The notes beneath the pieces are model-generated. The model made no database searches. It had not been told where the DNA came from and was given only the letters and a program-made list of their open reading frames with translations. Of a stretch of 18,360 nt of DNA, positions 1 to 6,091 are shown piece after piece (the first letter of the stretch is position 1; each line of letters starts with the position of its first letter). The stretch is taken from positions 1-18,360 of the forward strand of contig CAYLJJ010000113.1 of NCBI GenBank assembly GCA_964384025.1, in the 5' to 3' direction. This DNA is from CAYLJJ01 sp964384025 (GTDB lineage Bacteria; Myxococcota_A; Bradymonadia; UBA7976; UBA1532). A program made the translations under genes and the position numbers.

Positions 1-90
1 CGTCAAGCGCAACATCAGGAGCAGGCGTGGCGTCAAGCGCAACATCAGGAGCAGGTGTGGCGTCAAGCGCAACATCAGGAGCAGGTGCAA
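1..90. repeat. 30-bp tandem repeat, three copies at the window edge
   Basis: Copies lie at 1-30, 31-60 and 61-90. The first two differ at one base and the third diverges only at its end. A partial, more degenerate copy follows to about 116. The period is a multiple of three, so copy-number change would lengthen or shorten the PAPDVALDAT stalk of the lipoprotein on the minus strand without a frameshift. The array may continue to the left of the window. Confidence 0.9.
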
Positions 91-289
91 CATCAGGATC
101 AGGCGCAGCGTCAGGGCTTACTATACCCCCTGTGCCGGTATCACCTGCGTTTCCTCCGCCTCCAGCAGTCCCATCTAGGCTGTTGCTGGCATCCAGAGAC
201 TCATTGGAGTCATCATCATCGTCACAACCTGCGAACGCCAAGAGAGAGAAGGCGAGGATCAGGGTCAAAGGAGAACTTAATCTTTTCAT
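1..289 (-). CDS. Lipoprotein with 10-residue tandem repeats, 5' end only (runs off left edge)
   Basis: The reading frame starts at the ATG at 289-287 and stays open to base 1, so about 96 codons of the N-terminus are visible. It opens with a short basic start (MKR), a hydrophobic stretch and a lipobox LAFAGC at residues 17-22, so Cys22 should be lipidated after signal peptidase II cleavage. Four Asp follow, then a Ser/Asn/Gly/Thr-rich linker and copies of the 10-residue unit PAPDVALDAT, still repeating at the edge. A purine-rich AAGGGAAG lies just upstream of the ATG as ribosome-binding site. The protein should be membrane-anchored outside the cytoplasm with a flexible acidic stalk; the functional domain lies outside the window. 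Asp/Ala/Pro-rich stalks of this kind are common in lipoproteins of myxobacteria and relatives. Plus-strand ORFs over this segment are products of the same repeat. Confidence 0.8.
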   Translation of the reverse strand, partial: MKRLSSPLTLILAFSLLAFAGCDDDDDSNESLDASNSLDGTAGGGGNAGDTGTGGIVSPDAAPDPDVAPAPDVALDATPAPDVALDATPAPDVALD

Positions 290-678
290 ATACTTCCCTT
301 TCGACAAGGGGAGTAATATAGCTCCTGTTGGGGAGGTTTTCGAGGAGAGATTGCGTTTCTGCTTCGAGCAAAAACGACTGCAAAGTTCTTTTCAAAGAGG
401 CACAAGATAACCATCTGATATTCAACAAAGTTTCTCTGAATATTGCCCGCAATATCGAGGAGGAGAGAGTGAAACTATTTGCCAAAGGAAGGTTGAATCT
501 GTTCAACCTTTCCGACCCCCTCTCCTCCGGGAACAGATGCTCAGGCGTCTTGATACTGACGCCGCTGGTTCTCGCTTCTGGAAAGCTGTTCGTTTGCCAT
601 CCGCAAGATTTGGAGTCACTGGCTTTGGTCGATCAGCCAAAGACCAACCTCTCAGCATTCTTTAGGCTATCGCTGAGG
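290..678. other. Intergenic region with several inverted repeats
   Basis: No convincing gene lies between the cytochrome b stop and the lipoprotein start; the ORFs here lack ribosome-binding sites and protein-like composition. Four inverted repeats are visible: AACCTCTCAGC (646-656) against GCTGAGGTT (672-680), overlapping the cytochrome stop; CTTTGG (623-628) against CCAAAG (637-642); AAGGTTGAA against TTCAACCTT (489-510); and ATATTGC against GCAATAT (440-455). The first three could end transcription of the upstream minus-strand operon, though none has a clear T-run. A TATATT at about 316-321 on the minus strand could be the -10 of the lipoprotein promoter, but no good -35 accompanies it. 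Confidence 0.5.
489..510 (-). terminator. Possible terminator hairpin after the cytochrome operon
   Basis: A perfect 9-bp stem (AAGGTTGAA / TTCAACCTT) closes on a 4-base loop. Two further G-C pairs form across a one-base bulge. On the minus strand it is followed by the mixed pyrimidine tract TTCCTTT rather than a true T-run. Its position between the cytochrome b stop and the lipoprotein start fits a terminator, but an operator for the lipoprotein gene is possible. Confidence 0.35.
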
Positions 679-1323
679 TTACTTAGCCACCTTCCACAAT
701 GAGTGACGATGCTTGGCGTACTCAGCGTCTACCTTACCTGTGAACATTGTCCAGAAGAGCGGGCGGTTGGCCTTGATGATGAACGCGGCCATATGCGCCA
801 CGAACATCGCTGCGAAGGCCATCGCTGCGGCGGTATGCAGCAGGGTTGTGTACTTAAGGAGCGTAGGGTTGAGGAGGATCCCCTCGAAGTTCTTCGCTAC
901 CTTCAACAACCCTGTTACGATCAAAACCAGCGAAGTGATACCGATGGCCGCATAGGCTAGGCGTTGCTCAGCGAGGAACTTCCCCTGGGGTGGCTCCTCC
1001 TCACCTTTCACCATAGCCTTGATAATCTCCACGCTCTCCTTGAAATCCCCACGTTTTGGGAACGCGGCGAACTCACGTCGGCGAAAATGGAAGAACATAT
1101 GAAAGAAGATCGCGAGGTTAAAGATCGTGGCTGAGATGTAGTGCAAGATCAGCTGAAGCTCCATGTTATTGGCCCATGCCAACCCCGGAAGCTTGATCAC
1201 GTTGTAGCGGTGATACATCGGCAGCTCACCGAAGCCTGAGAAGAGCAATAAGAGTCCGCTGATGGCCACAGCCCAGTGGGTCAAACGCACAGCTCTGGTG
1301 TGCCTCTGGATTTTCTCAGCCAT
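679..1323 (-). CDS. Membrane cytochrome b subunit, FdnI / Ni-hydrogenase cytochrome b family
   Basis: This 214-residue integral membrane protein should anchor the Fe-S partner and pass electrons between it and the quinone pool through b-type hemes. Hydrophobic helices lie at about residues 15-32, 56-79, 120-141 and 160-184. Candidate heme-ligand histidines sit in or beside them: H16 (THW), H61 (LHY), H75 (FFH), H163 (LLH) and H177 (VAH). This matches the four-helix cytochrome b561 / formate dehydrogenase gamma pattern and usual length (about 200-220). I chose the ATG at 1323 over the one at 1332 because AAGGAGG (1339-1333) lies nine bases before 1323 but directly abuts 1332. The start overlaps the stop of the Fe-S gene by eight bases, so the two are probably translationally coupled. 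The physiological donor or acceptor cannot be told because no catalytic subunit adjoins. Confidence 0.85.
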   Translation of the reverse strand: MAEKIQRHTRAVRLTHWAVAISGLLLLFSGFGELPMYHRYNVIKLPGLAWANNMELQLILHYISATIFNLAIFFHMFFHFRRREFAAFPKRGDFKESVEIIKAMVKGEEEPPQGKFLAEQRLAYAAIGITSLVLIVTGLLKVAKNFEGILLNPTLLKYTTLLHTAAAMAFAAMFVAHMAAFIIKANRPLFWTMFTGKVDAEYAKHRHSLWKVAK

Positions 1324-2359
1324 CTCGAGCATCCTCCTTGAGCTGCTTGGCCTCTGCGCGGCTCACCGAGGCGGCGAAAGCACCCGCGATGCCGATCAAC
1401 GGCGCAGCCAGAGCCGCTGCTGCCAAGCCGCTGTGGGACTCCACGATATTATCCACAGCGTGCATTCGCATCACCTTAATCTTCTTACGTTTTTTGGGAT
1501 CTTTCTGTTGGGCTCTCTTAGCCTCTGCTTGAGCAACGAGGGCCGCATCAATGGCTTCGAAAGGGAGCTTGGAGAAGTAGAGCGTACTCGCTCCGCCGTT
1601 CTCATTCTTGCCGTAGATATGCCCACCGTACTCTTTAGCCAGGGCCTCAGCGCGAGCATAGATCTCAGAACGAACACCGAGCTGGATCGCGCCCTTGGGG
1701 CAGGCCTCCACGCAGCCCGGATGCTTACCCTCTGCGAGTCGTTCGCGGCAGAGATCACACTTGAAGACCACGCCACCGCCAACAGGCAGCGGATCAAGGT
1801 GGGTGTAGATGCCTACGCCTGCCTGACGCTGAGGCACACTCCAAGGGCAGGCTACGCGGCACTTTGCTCCACCAAAGCAGACCGACTCATCCACATACAC
1901 CGGCCCTTCAGGGGTCTTCTTCATCACACCGAAGGGGCAGAGGTTGGAGCAGGGTGGGTTATCGCAGTGCATACAGCGACGGGGGATCGAGACAGGCTGA
2001 CCATCCACCTCGACTTTTTGCACAAAGGTCCAATTGTAAGGTGTCAGCCGGTCGGTGAGGTGTCGCTTCTTGCTCCAATCCTCATGCTTGGGTTGGGGCC
2101 AGTAGTCCTTGAGATACATCGGATCGGGCTCAGGGAACTTATGAGCGTTGACTGTTCGGCATGCAGAGACGCAAGCAGGGGTACCTTGATCGGGGCAACC
2201 ATCACAGCGGGTGAGATCGATAAGGGTGGCGTACTGCTCTCCATCAGGGAGTCTTCCAATAGGCTCTCCCTCTGCCGCTTCGGTTCGACGGGCGGGTGCG
2301 ACGGCGGCGGAGGCAGCTGCGATGGCGCCGGCAAGGAAGCTCCTTCGGCTGATGGCCAT
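1316..2359 (-). CDS. Tat-exported polyferredoxin (FdnH/HybA-like) Fe-S electron-transfer subunit
   Basis: The 347-residue product carries a twin-arginine signal (SRRSFLAG, residues 4-11, then a hydrophobic Ala-rich stretch), so it should be exported folded with its clusters. Cysteine groups are C52/55/63/67, C129/132/137/141, C161/167/171 and C201/204/216/220, the arrangement of four-cluster subunits of formate dehydrogenase-N and HybA. The third group reads CFGGAKC where relatives have CxxCxxC, so one ligand (position 164) is Gly. A C-terminal hydrophobic segment (about 310-331) after a Lys/Arg-rich stretch could be a membrane anchor, as in FdnH and HybA. AAGGAG lies six bases before the ATG. 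It overlaps the cytochrome b gene and the two should form one complex carrying electrons from the periplasmic side to quinone or back. The usual large catalytic subunit is absent on both sides. The subunit family is clear; the substrate is not. Confidence 0.88.
   Translation of the reverse strand: MAISRRSFLAGAIAAASAAVAPARRTEAAEGEPIGRLPDGEQYATLIDLTRCDGCPDQGTPACVSACRTVNAHKFPEPDPMYLKDYWPQPKHEDWSKKRHLTDRLTPYNWTFVQKVEVDGQPVSIPRRCMHCDNPPCSNLCPFGVMKKTPEGPVYVDESVCFGGAKCRVACPWSVPQRQAGVGIYTHLDPLPVGGGVVFKCDLCRERLAEGKHPGCVEACPKGAIQLGVRSEIYARAEALAKEYGGHIYGKNENGGASTLYFSKLPFEAIDAALVAQAEAKRAQQKDPKKRKKIKVMRMHAVDNIVESHSGLAAAALAAPLIGIAGAFAASVSRAEAKQLKEDARDG
1333..1339 (-). promoter_or_regulatory. Ribosome-binding site that decides the cytochrome b start
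   Basis: AAGGAGG on the minus strand is a near-perfect Shine-Dalgarno inside the 3' end of the Fe-S gene. The nine-base gap to the ATG at 1323 is normal; the ATG at 1332 has no gap at all. Confidence 0.8.
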
Positions 2360-2371
2360 CTCTTCTCCTTA

Positions 2372-2410
2372 AAACAACGATTTTAAACGGCAACAATTGC
2401 CTTGTTGTTT
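2372..2410 (-). promoter_or_regulatory. Possible promoter/operator of the Fe-S/cytochrome operon
   Basis: Immediately upstream of the Fe-S gene, nested inverted repeats occur: AAACAAC (2372-2378) with GTTGTTT (2404-2410), CAACAA with TTGTTG (2391-2407), and GGCAA with TTGCC (2389-2401). A -10-like TAAAAT sits at 2385-2380 on the minus strand next to them, without a recognisable -35. A regulator-dependent promoter is plausible. It does not match the FNR consensus. The rest of 2411-2582 is AT-rich with an A-run at 2516-2526 and no gene. Confidence 0.3.
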
Positions 2411-2582
2411 CAGAGGAGAAGTCTGAAAAGCAAAATGTGACATGGGAAAGGCTGAAAGGAACGCGCTCCGGTCTAGAAACCCTGACAAAAATTCAATATT
2501 CTCAGGCATTTATCAAAAAAACAAAAAGGATATTGCTTGTGGTGTTTGATGGAAGATGGGTTGTCCTAGAGAGCAAAGTTCA

Positions 2583-3266
2583 TCAGGTCAAAGCCCAATC
2601 CACCGCCGCCTCCACATGAATCTCCAATGTGTCATATAGAGGTAATGATGCTGATTGAAGCAGGAGGCCCAGCTCAGTACAGCCCAAGATGGCCGCCTCA
2701 GCGCCATGATCATCCGCTCGGGCGATGATCTGTTGCAATGCCTTGGCTGAGGTGGTTCTACGTTGATCTAGGCACAGCTCCTGATAGATGATCCGATTGA
2801 CCTCGGCACGATCCTCGGGCCCTGGGAGCAAGACCTCAAGCCCTCGCCTTTCGAGGTGTTCACGATAGAAGGGCAAATCCATCGTGAACCGAGTCCCCAA
2901 CAGCAGCACCCGACGGTGCCCTTCGGCCAGTAGGCGGTTGGCGGTAGCGGTGGCGATATGGAGGATGGGAATCTCCAGGTGTTCGATCAGAAAGGGAGCT
3001 GTGATGTGCATCGTATTGGCGCCGATCAGGATGCAATCAGCACCTCCGGCTTGAAGACTGAGACTCGCCTCAAGCATGGGCTGGGCTAGGCCGACCCAAT
3101 CCTGGCGGCGTTGCAGAGCTTCAATGGACTCAAAGTCCACTGAATGGATCAGACAGCGTGCAGAGTGTAGGCTCCCCAGCTTGGCTCGCGTCAGTTCATT
3201 GAGCCGTCGGTAATATGCAATCGTTGAGGTCCAACTGATTCCACCGATGAGGCCGATCATCTTCAT
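2583..3266 (-). CDS. Aspartate/glutamate racemase family protein (YgeA-like), atypical active site
   Basis: The 227-residue protein resembles cofactor-independent Asp/Glu racemases, close to E. coli YgeA in length and motifs: IGLIGGISW at the start, LHSVDF-type segment (residues 40-45), NTMH (84-87), LLGTRFTM (122-129), and LGCTELGLL (194-202). These two-domain enzymes move a proton on or off the alpha carbon using a pair of residues, normally two Cys. The second (C196) is present. The first position is Ala83 (GANTMH), where most family members have Cys and the E. coli protein has Thr. I chose the ATG at 3266 because family proteins begin at this motif; the longer frame to 3362 adds 32 unconserved residues. 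It is 136 bases after the TetR gene on the same strand and may have its own promoter. It may be a racemase of altered mechanism or a non-racemase. Confidence 0.82.
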   Translation of the reverse strand: MKMIGLIGGISWTSTIAYYRRLNELTRAKLGSLHSARCLIHSVDFESIEALQRRQDWVGLAQPMLEASLSLQAGGADCILIGANTMHITAPFLIEHLEIPILHIATATANRLLAEGHRRVLLLGTRFTMDLPFYREHLERRGLEVLLPGPEDRAEVNRIIYQELCLDQRRTTSAKALQQIIARADDHGAEAAILGCTELGLLLQSASLPLYDTLEIHVEAAVDWALT

Positions 3267-3335
3267 AAGGGCTCTCTTGGATTGAAGAGATCTGGAGATT
3301 AAGGCAGCACTTCGGAATATGCACCTACCTTCCAC

Positions 3336-3348
3336 TGGATAGTGTCCA
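3336..3348. promoter_or_regulatory. Imperfect palindrome upstream of the racemase gene
   Basis: TGGATA and TGTCCA flank a central G, one mismatch from a perfect palindrome. It lies about 70-80 bases upstream of the racemase start, within the TetR-racemase gap. The sequence CCACTGGATA here also occurs in the 26-bp palindrome at 8668-8693. It could be an operator, but no regulator can be assigned. Confidence 0.3.
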
Positions 3349-3402
3349 CTAGAGCGCCACATCTCATGCGTCTATTCTGTACGGTTCTCTGTCTCCTGCT
3401 CA

Positions 3403-4017
3403 TCAATTTGGTTCCGCCAGATCGCGTAGGAGATTGAGGGCAGCTTCGGAGAGCTGTTCAAGTTGCTCTGAATCCAAAGATGTCCAGTTCTCTAGAAACC
3501 AGCGATCCAGACCGATCACCATCGAGGTCACGGCGCGGGTAAGGAAGAACAACGGGAGGTCATCACGAACTGCAGATAGAATCTGTCCCGCTCGCAGCTG
3601 ACGAGCGACCCAGTTCTCGGCGTCGGTACGCAGGCTGATCATCGCTTGGCTCCGATCACCTCCTGAGTATAGAGCCCGTCCGATGGCTCCCAGCTCGGTA
3701 TCCTGTATTGCGATGGCGTCAAAGCTCCGCATCATCTCGCGAATATTGCTCCAAAACTCAGCGGGGCTACGAGCCTCACCTTGCTCTCCGATCCGCTCTG
3801 CGATTGTTCGAAACACATCGCGCACAACCTCGGCGAACAGATCTGACTTGTCAGCGAAGTGGTAGTAGACTGCGCCCTTGCTGATCGTGCTGGCTTTGAT
3901 GATTCGGTTGTAGGAGGCGCCCTCGTAGCCACGCGCGGCGAACTCCTTCCGGGCAGCACAAAACAGAAGCTCACGTCTATCAGGAGGAAGGCCACGGCGT
4001 CGTTCCAGAGGAGACAT
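3403..4017 (-). CDS. TetR/AcrR family transcriptional regulator
   Basis: The 204-residue protein has the N-terminal TetR helix-turn-helix: AARKEFAARGYEGAS, then IIKASTISKGAVYYHF and DKSDLFAEVV, spanning about residues 14-63. The remaining roughly 140 residues are the helical ligand-binding and dimerisation domain, whose ligand cannot be predicted. I chose the ATG at 4017 rather than a GTG at 4032 because AGGAGGT (4027-4021) lies between them and is correctly spaced only for 4017. It begins 11 bases after the flavoprotein stop, so the two are one operon. Repressors of this family often control the operon that encodes them, and a palindrome over the predicted transcription start (5570-5586) is a candidate target. 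Confidence 0.9.
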   Translation of the reverse strand: MSPLERRRGLPPDRRELLFCAARKEFAARGYEGASYNRIIKASTISKGAVYYHFADKSDLFAEVVRDVFRTIAERIGEQGEARSPAEFWSNIREMMRSFDAIAIQDTELGAIGRALYSGGDRSQAMISLRTDAENWVARQLRAGQILSAVRDDLPLFFLTRAVTSMVIGLDRWFLENWTSLDSEQLEQLSEAALNLLRDLAEPN

Positions 4018-4020
4018 AAA

Positions 4021-4027
4021 ACCTCCT
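4021..4027 (-). promoter_or_regulatory. Ribosome-binding site that decides the TetR start
   Basis: AGGAGGT ends a few bases before the ATG at 4017 and lies within the alternative frame starting with GTG at 4032, so it supports the shorter protein. It sits directly after the flavoprotein stop codon. Confidence 0.75.
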
Positions 4028-4028
4028 A

Positions 4029-5543
4029 TCACATTAAGAGTTTTGCGACTTTGGGATACTTCAGGAAGCGGAACAGGTTCTTGAGGATGAACCCAAAGAA
4101 CATCTTCCCTTGCTGAAAGGGGCTGCCAAACAACATCACTGGATAGTTCATGTGTTGCATGAACAGATACATCTGGCGCTGCTCCTCCTCTGTGATGCGC
4201 GTGGCGAGCAGCTTCATCTCTTTGTTCTTGCTCAGGATACCGAGGAGCTTCTTTGTCGCGAAGCTCTGGGCGGGGGCCAGGGCTGCCTTGCTGAACTCCT
4301 TGAGTCGGAAGGCTTCAATGATCGTGCGTGCCGCATGCACACCATTGGCGAGAGCGGGGACATTGCCGATCTCTCCGCTGTCAACCCAAGCATCACCGAT
4401 GGAGATCACTCCCTCTCCAACCACCTCAGTGTTTGCTGATCCACGGAACACACCACGGCAGCCTGTGAGCATCTTGGGGGAGAGTCCATCCAAGGCATCA
4501 CCCAGCTTCTCTCTCACACGGGGATCATTCTTAAGGAGCTTCTCAACATAGTGATCAAGCGGCATGGTCGCGGGGTAGTAGCGTTTGCGTGACAGAAACA
4601 CCACCATGACATGGATCACTTCAGTGATACCCAAAGCCGCAAAAGCAACAGGCAGCTTATCTATGGACTCCTCACCTTTGATCGAGTCCATCCCACCGTT
4701 TAGGTAGTACAGACCTGGTGACAGTGACATAGTGTTGTCATACTCATAGGCTAGGATCGTCGCGTACCAAAGATCTTTCTTATCAACAGGCAGTCCAGCC
4801 TTTTCGCTGATCTTTCCAAACACACCGTCTGCGGTCACGGTGACCTTGGCGCGGATAGACTCACCCGTAGAGAGTTCAACGCCGACGATCTGATCTGCAT
4901 CACGGATCACATCCACCACCTTGGCATTGAACCAGAACCGCGCCCCACAGCTCTCAGCCTCATCAACCAGGGCGTGGATGAACTTATCTTTGTCACCTGC
5001 CCAGGCTTTTACACCGCTTGGGAACCGATTGTCGGTGCTTAAACCATCGGGACCAAGCAGACCGAGAAACTCGCACTGTTTGGCGATCTCGGCTTCGATG
5101 GCGATGTTGAGTTCAGGGAACGCTACGCGATGCTCATCGACCTCAACCGATGTCATCCATGGCAGCGTGAAGAGCACTCCTCCGTCTGTATGGTGGCTCA
5201 GCGTTCTGTTGGGCAGGCGCTCAAAGACCACAGTGTTTAAGCCAGCCTTGGCGCAGGTGATGGCGGCGCCCAGACCCGCAGGGCCTGCGCCGACGATGGC
5301 TACATCACACTCGCTCAGCATCGGTGGTGGTTCAATTTCAATCTGGTTTACCTGCAGAGGCGCCCGTAATACCCTCACAGCGCCGGGTTTGCATTCATCC
5401 TCACAACCAAAGCATCCCATGCAGCGTGAGATCTCCAGCACCCTCATAGTTTCTCTTTTGGGGACCTCGAGGATCATCTGCGGACAGACCTTGGCGCACA
5501 CCCCACAGCCACTGCACTTTTCGGAATCGACGATAATCTCCAC
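4029..5543 (-). CDS. Ferredoxin-fused FAD-dependent oxidoreductase (FixC / geranylgeranyl-reductase-like)
   Basis: The 504-residue protein starts with two [4Fe-4S] motifs (C10/13/16/20 and C41/44/47/51), each followed by Pro or Lys-Pro as in bacterial ferredoxins. A flavoprotein follows: dinucleotide-binding DVAIVGAGPAG (residues 80-90) with the acidic residue of the Rossmann fold in VVFER, and a later SIGDAW segment (about 375-380) that contacts FAD in this superfamily. This matches the FixC/geranylgeranyl reductase/ETF-quinone oxidoreductase group. It probably passes electrons from ferredoxin-like clusters to FAD and on to a quinone or unsaturated lipid; the substrate is unknown. A C-terminal hydrophobic/basic segment may touch the membrane. 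The start is GTG, supported by AAAGGAG six to seven bases upstream. It is the first gene of an operon with the TetR regulator. Confidence 0.85.
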   Translation of the reverse strand: MEIIVDSEKCSGCGVCAKVCPQMILEVPKRETMRVLEISRCMGCFGCEDECKPGAVRVLRAPLQVNQIEIEPPPMLSECDVAIVGAGPAGLGAAITCAKAGLNTVVFERLPNRTLSHHTDGGVLFTLPWMTSVEVDEHRVAFPELNIAIEAEIAKQCEFLGLLGPDGLSTDNRFPSGVKAWAGDKDKFIHALVDEAESCGARFWFNAKVVDVIRDADQIVGVELSTGESIRAKVTVTADGVFGKISEKAGLPVDKKDLWYATILAYEYDNTMSLSPGLYYLNGGMDSIKGEESIDKLPVAFAALGITEVIHVMVVFLSRKRYYPATMPLDHYVEKLLKNDPRVREKLGDALDGLSPKMLTGCRGVFRGSANTEVVGEGVISIGDAWVDSGEIGNVPALANGVHAARTIIEAFRLKEFSKAALAPAQSFATKKLLGILSKNKEMKLLATRITEEEQRQMYLFMQHMNYPVMLFGSPFQQGKMFFGFILKNLFRFLKYPKVAKLLM

Positions 5544-5569
5544 GACATCTCCTTTCAGCAGACCGAGAG

Positions 5570-5586
5570 TTCGACCGCCAGTCGAA
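5570..5586. promoter_or_regulatory. Palindromic operator candidate for the TetR regulator
   Basis: TTCGAC and GTCGAA are perfect inverted arms around the five-base centre CGCCA. The site lies 27-43 bases before the GTG of the flavoprotein and overlaps the start of transcription predicted from the promoter at 5591-5619. A repressor bound here would block initiation. Assignment to the neighbouring TetR protein is inferred from position. Confidence 0.45.
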
Positions 5587-5590
5587 TTTG

Positions 5591-5619
5591 AAGCTACCAG
5601 TAGCCGCCCGGTTCGTCAA
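5591..5619 (-). promoter_or_regulatory. Sigma-70-type promoter of the flavoprotein-TetR operon
   Basis: On the minus strand TTGACG (5619-5614, five of six consensus bases) is separated by 17 bases from TAGCTT (5596-5591, three of six). The predicted start of transcription is near 5584. The good -35 and exact spacing support it; the -10 is weak. Confidence 0.4.
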
Positions 5620-5719
5620 ACGCGATGGCTGCGGCTCTGTTGATGCAGTAAGCGTCTATTGCAGATGGGCTTCTCTTCAGTCCCCCAGGGTGTGACTCTC
5701 AGCCCTCTCGCATAATCAT

Positions 5720-5737
5720 TGGGCTTTTCGAAGCCCA
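5720..5737. other. Perfect hairpin with TTCG loop in the 5544-6091 gap
   Basis: TGGGCTT pairs with AAGCCCA around TTCG, a very stable loop when transcribed on the plus strand. No T-run follows on either strand. It lies between the esterase stop and the flavoprotein promoter, so it may end esterase transcription or be regulatory. The rest of the 548-base gap holds the promoter, the operator and one doubtful small ORF. Confidence 0.4.
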
Positions 5738-5769
5738 GAGCCCAGAGAATTCAGGAGATTGACAGAAGC

Positions 5770-6012
5770 CTAGAGAGGAATAAGAGGGGTGGGAAAATGG
5801 GCGAACCTCAGAGATGGTGAAGTTGCGACAAAACCAAGAGAGGACACGCCCGATGGGAAATTCGCACGCGAGAATGGCAGAGTCCAGGATTTTGAGCGGA
5901 GTAGAAGCGCTTTTGGAAGCGTTGAAAGAGAGTTGGCTTTCTCCACCATCACCGTCAAGAGCGCGCCTTCAGGGCTCAGGGAGCTGAAGATGAGGAGCGA
6001 TATGAGCAACAT
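5770..6012 (-). CDS. Doubtful small ORF with a hydrophobic N-terminus
   Basis: An 80-residue frame starts at the ATG at 6012, preceded by GGAG at a six-base spacing. It begins MLLISLLIFSSLSPEGA, which looks like a short signal peptide, then becomes Ser/Leu/Pro-rich without recognisable motifs. A plus-strand frame of similar length (5789-6070) covers the same DNA, and codon choice does not clearly favour either. It may be a small secreted protein, the start of a decayed gene, or chance. No homologue is recognised. Confidence 0.2.
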   Translation of the reverse strand: MLLISLLIFSSLSPEGALLTVMVEKANSLSTLPKALLLRSKSWTLPFSRANFPSGVSSLGFVATSPSLRFAHFPTPLIPL

Positions 6013-6091
6013 GGGCATCTCCGCCAAATCTCTGAGCATCCAATGGGCAAATCATCACACCTCGCAATAGGATTTCATCGGGCAGCGGAGT

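Noticed and set aside
27..410. Plus-strand ORF rich in Ala/Ser/Gly over the left-edge repeat
   Set aside because: It is the reverse reading of the 30-bp repeat that encodes the lipoprotein stalk; the minus frame has a signal peptide, lipobox and ribosome-binding site.
328..702. Plus-strand ORF between the lipoprotein and cytochrome genes
   Set aside because: No ribosome-binding site or motif; its end overlaps the cytochrome b gene on the other strand.
1262..2386. 374-residue plus-strand ORF opposite the Fe-S gene
   Set aside because: Shadow of the polyferredoxin gene, whose cysteine motifs, Tat signal and ribosome-binding site are unambiguous.
2372..2410. FNR or anaerobic-regulator site upstream of the Fe-S gene
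   Set aside because: The inverted repeats do not fit TTGAT-N4-ATCAA; only an unassigned palindrome can be claimed.
2437..2619. 60-residue plus-strand ORF before the Fe-S operon
   Set aside because: No Shine-Dalgarno, no recognisable motif, and it overlaps the end of the racemase gene.
5789..6070. 93-residue plus-strand ORF in the gap before the flavoprotein operon
   Set aside because: No ribosome-binding site and no family resemblance; the minus-strand alternative has a slightly better start, and both may be chance.
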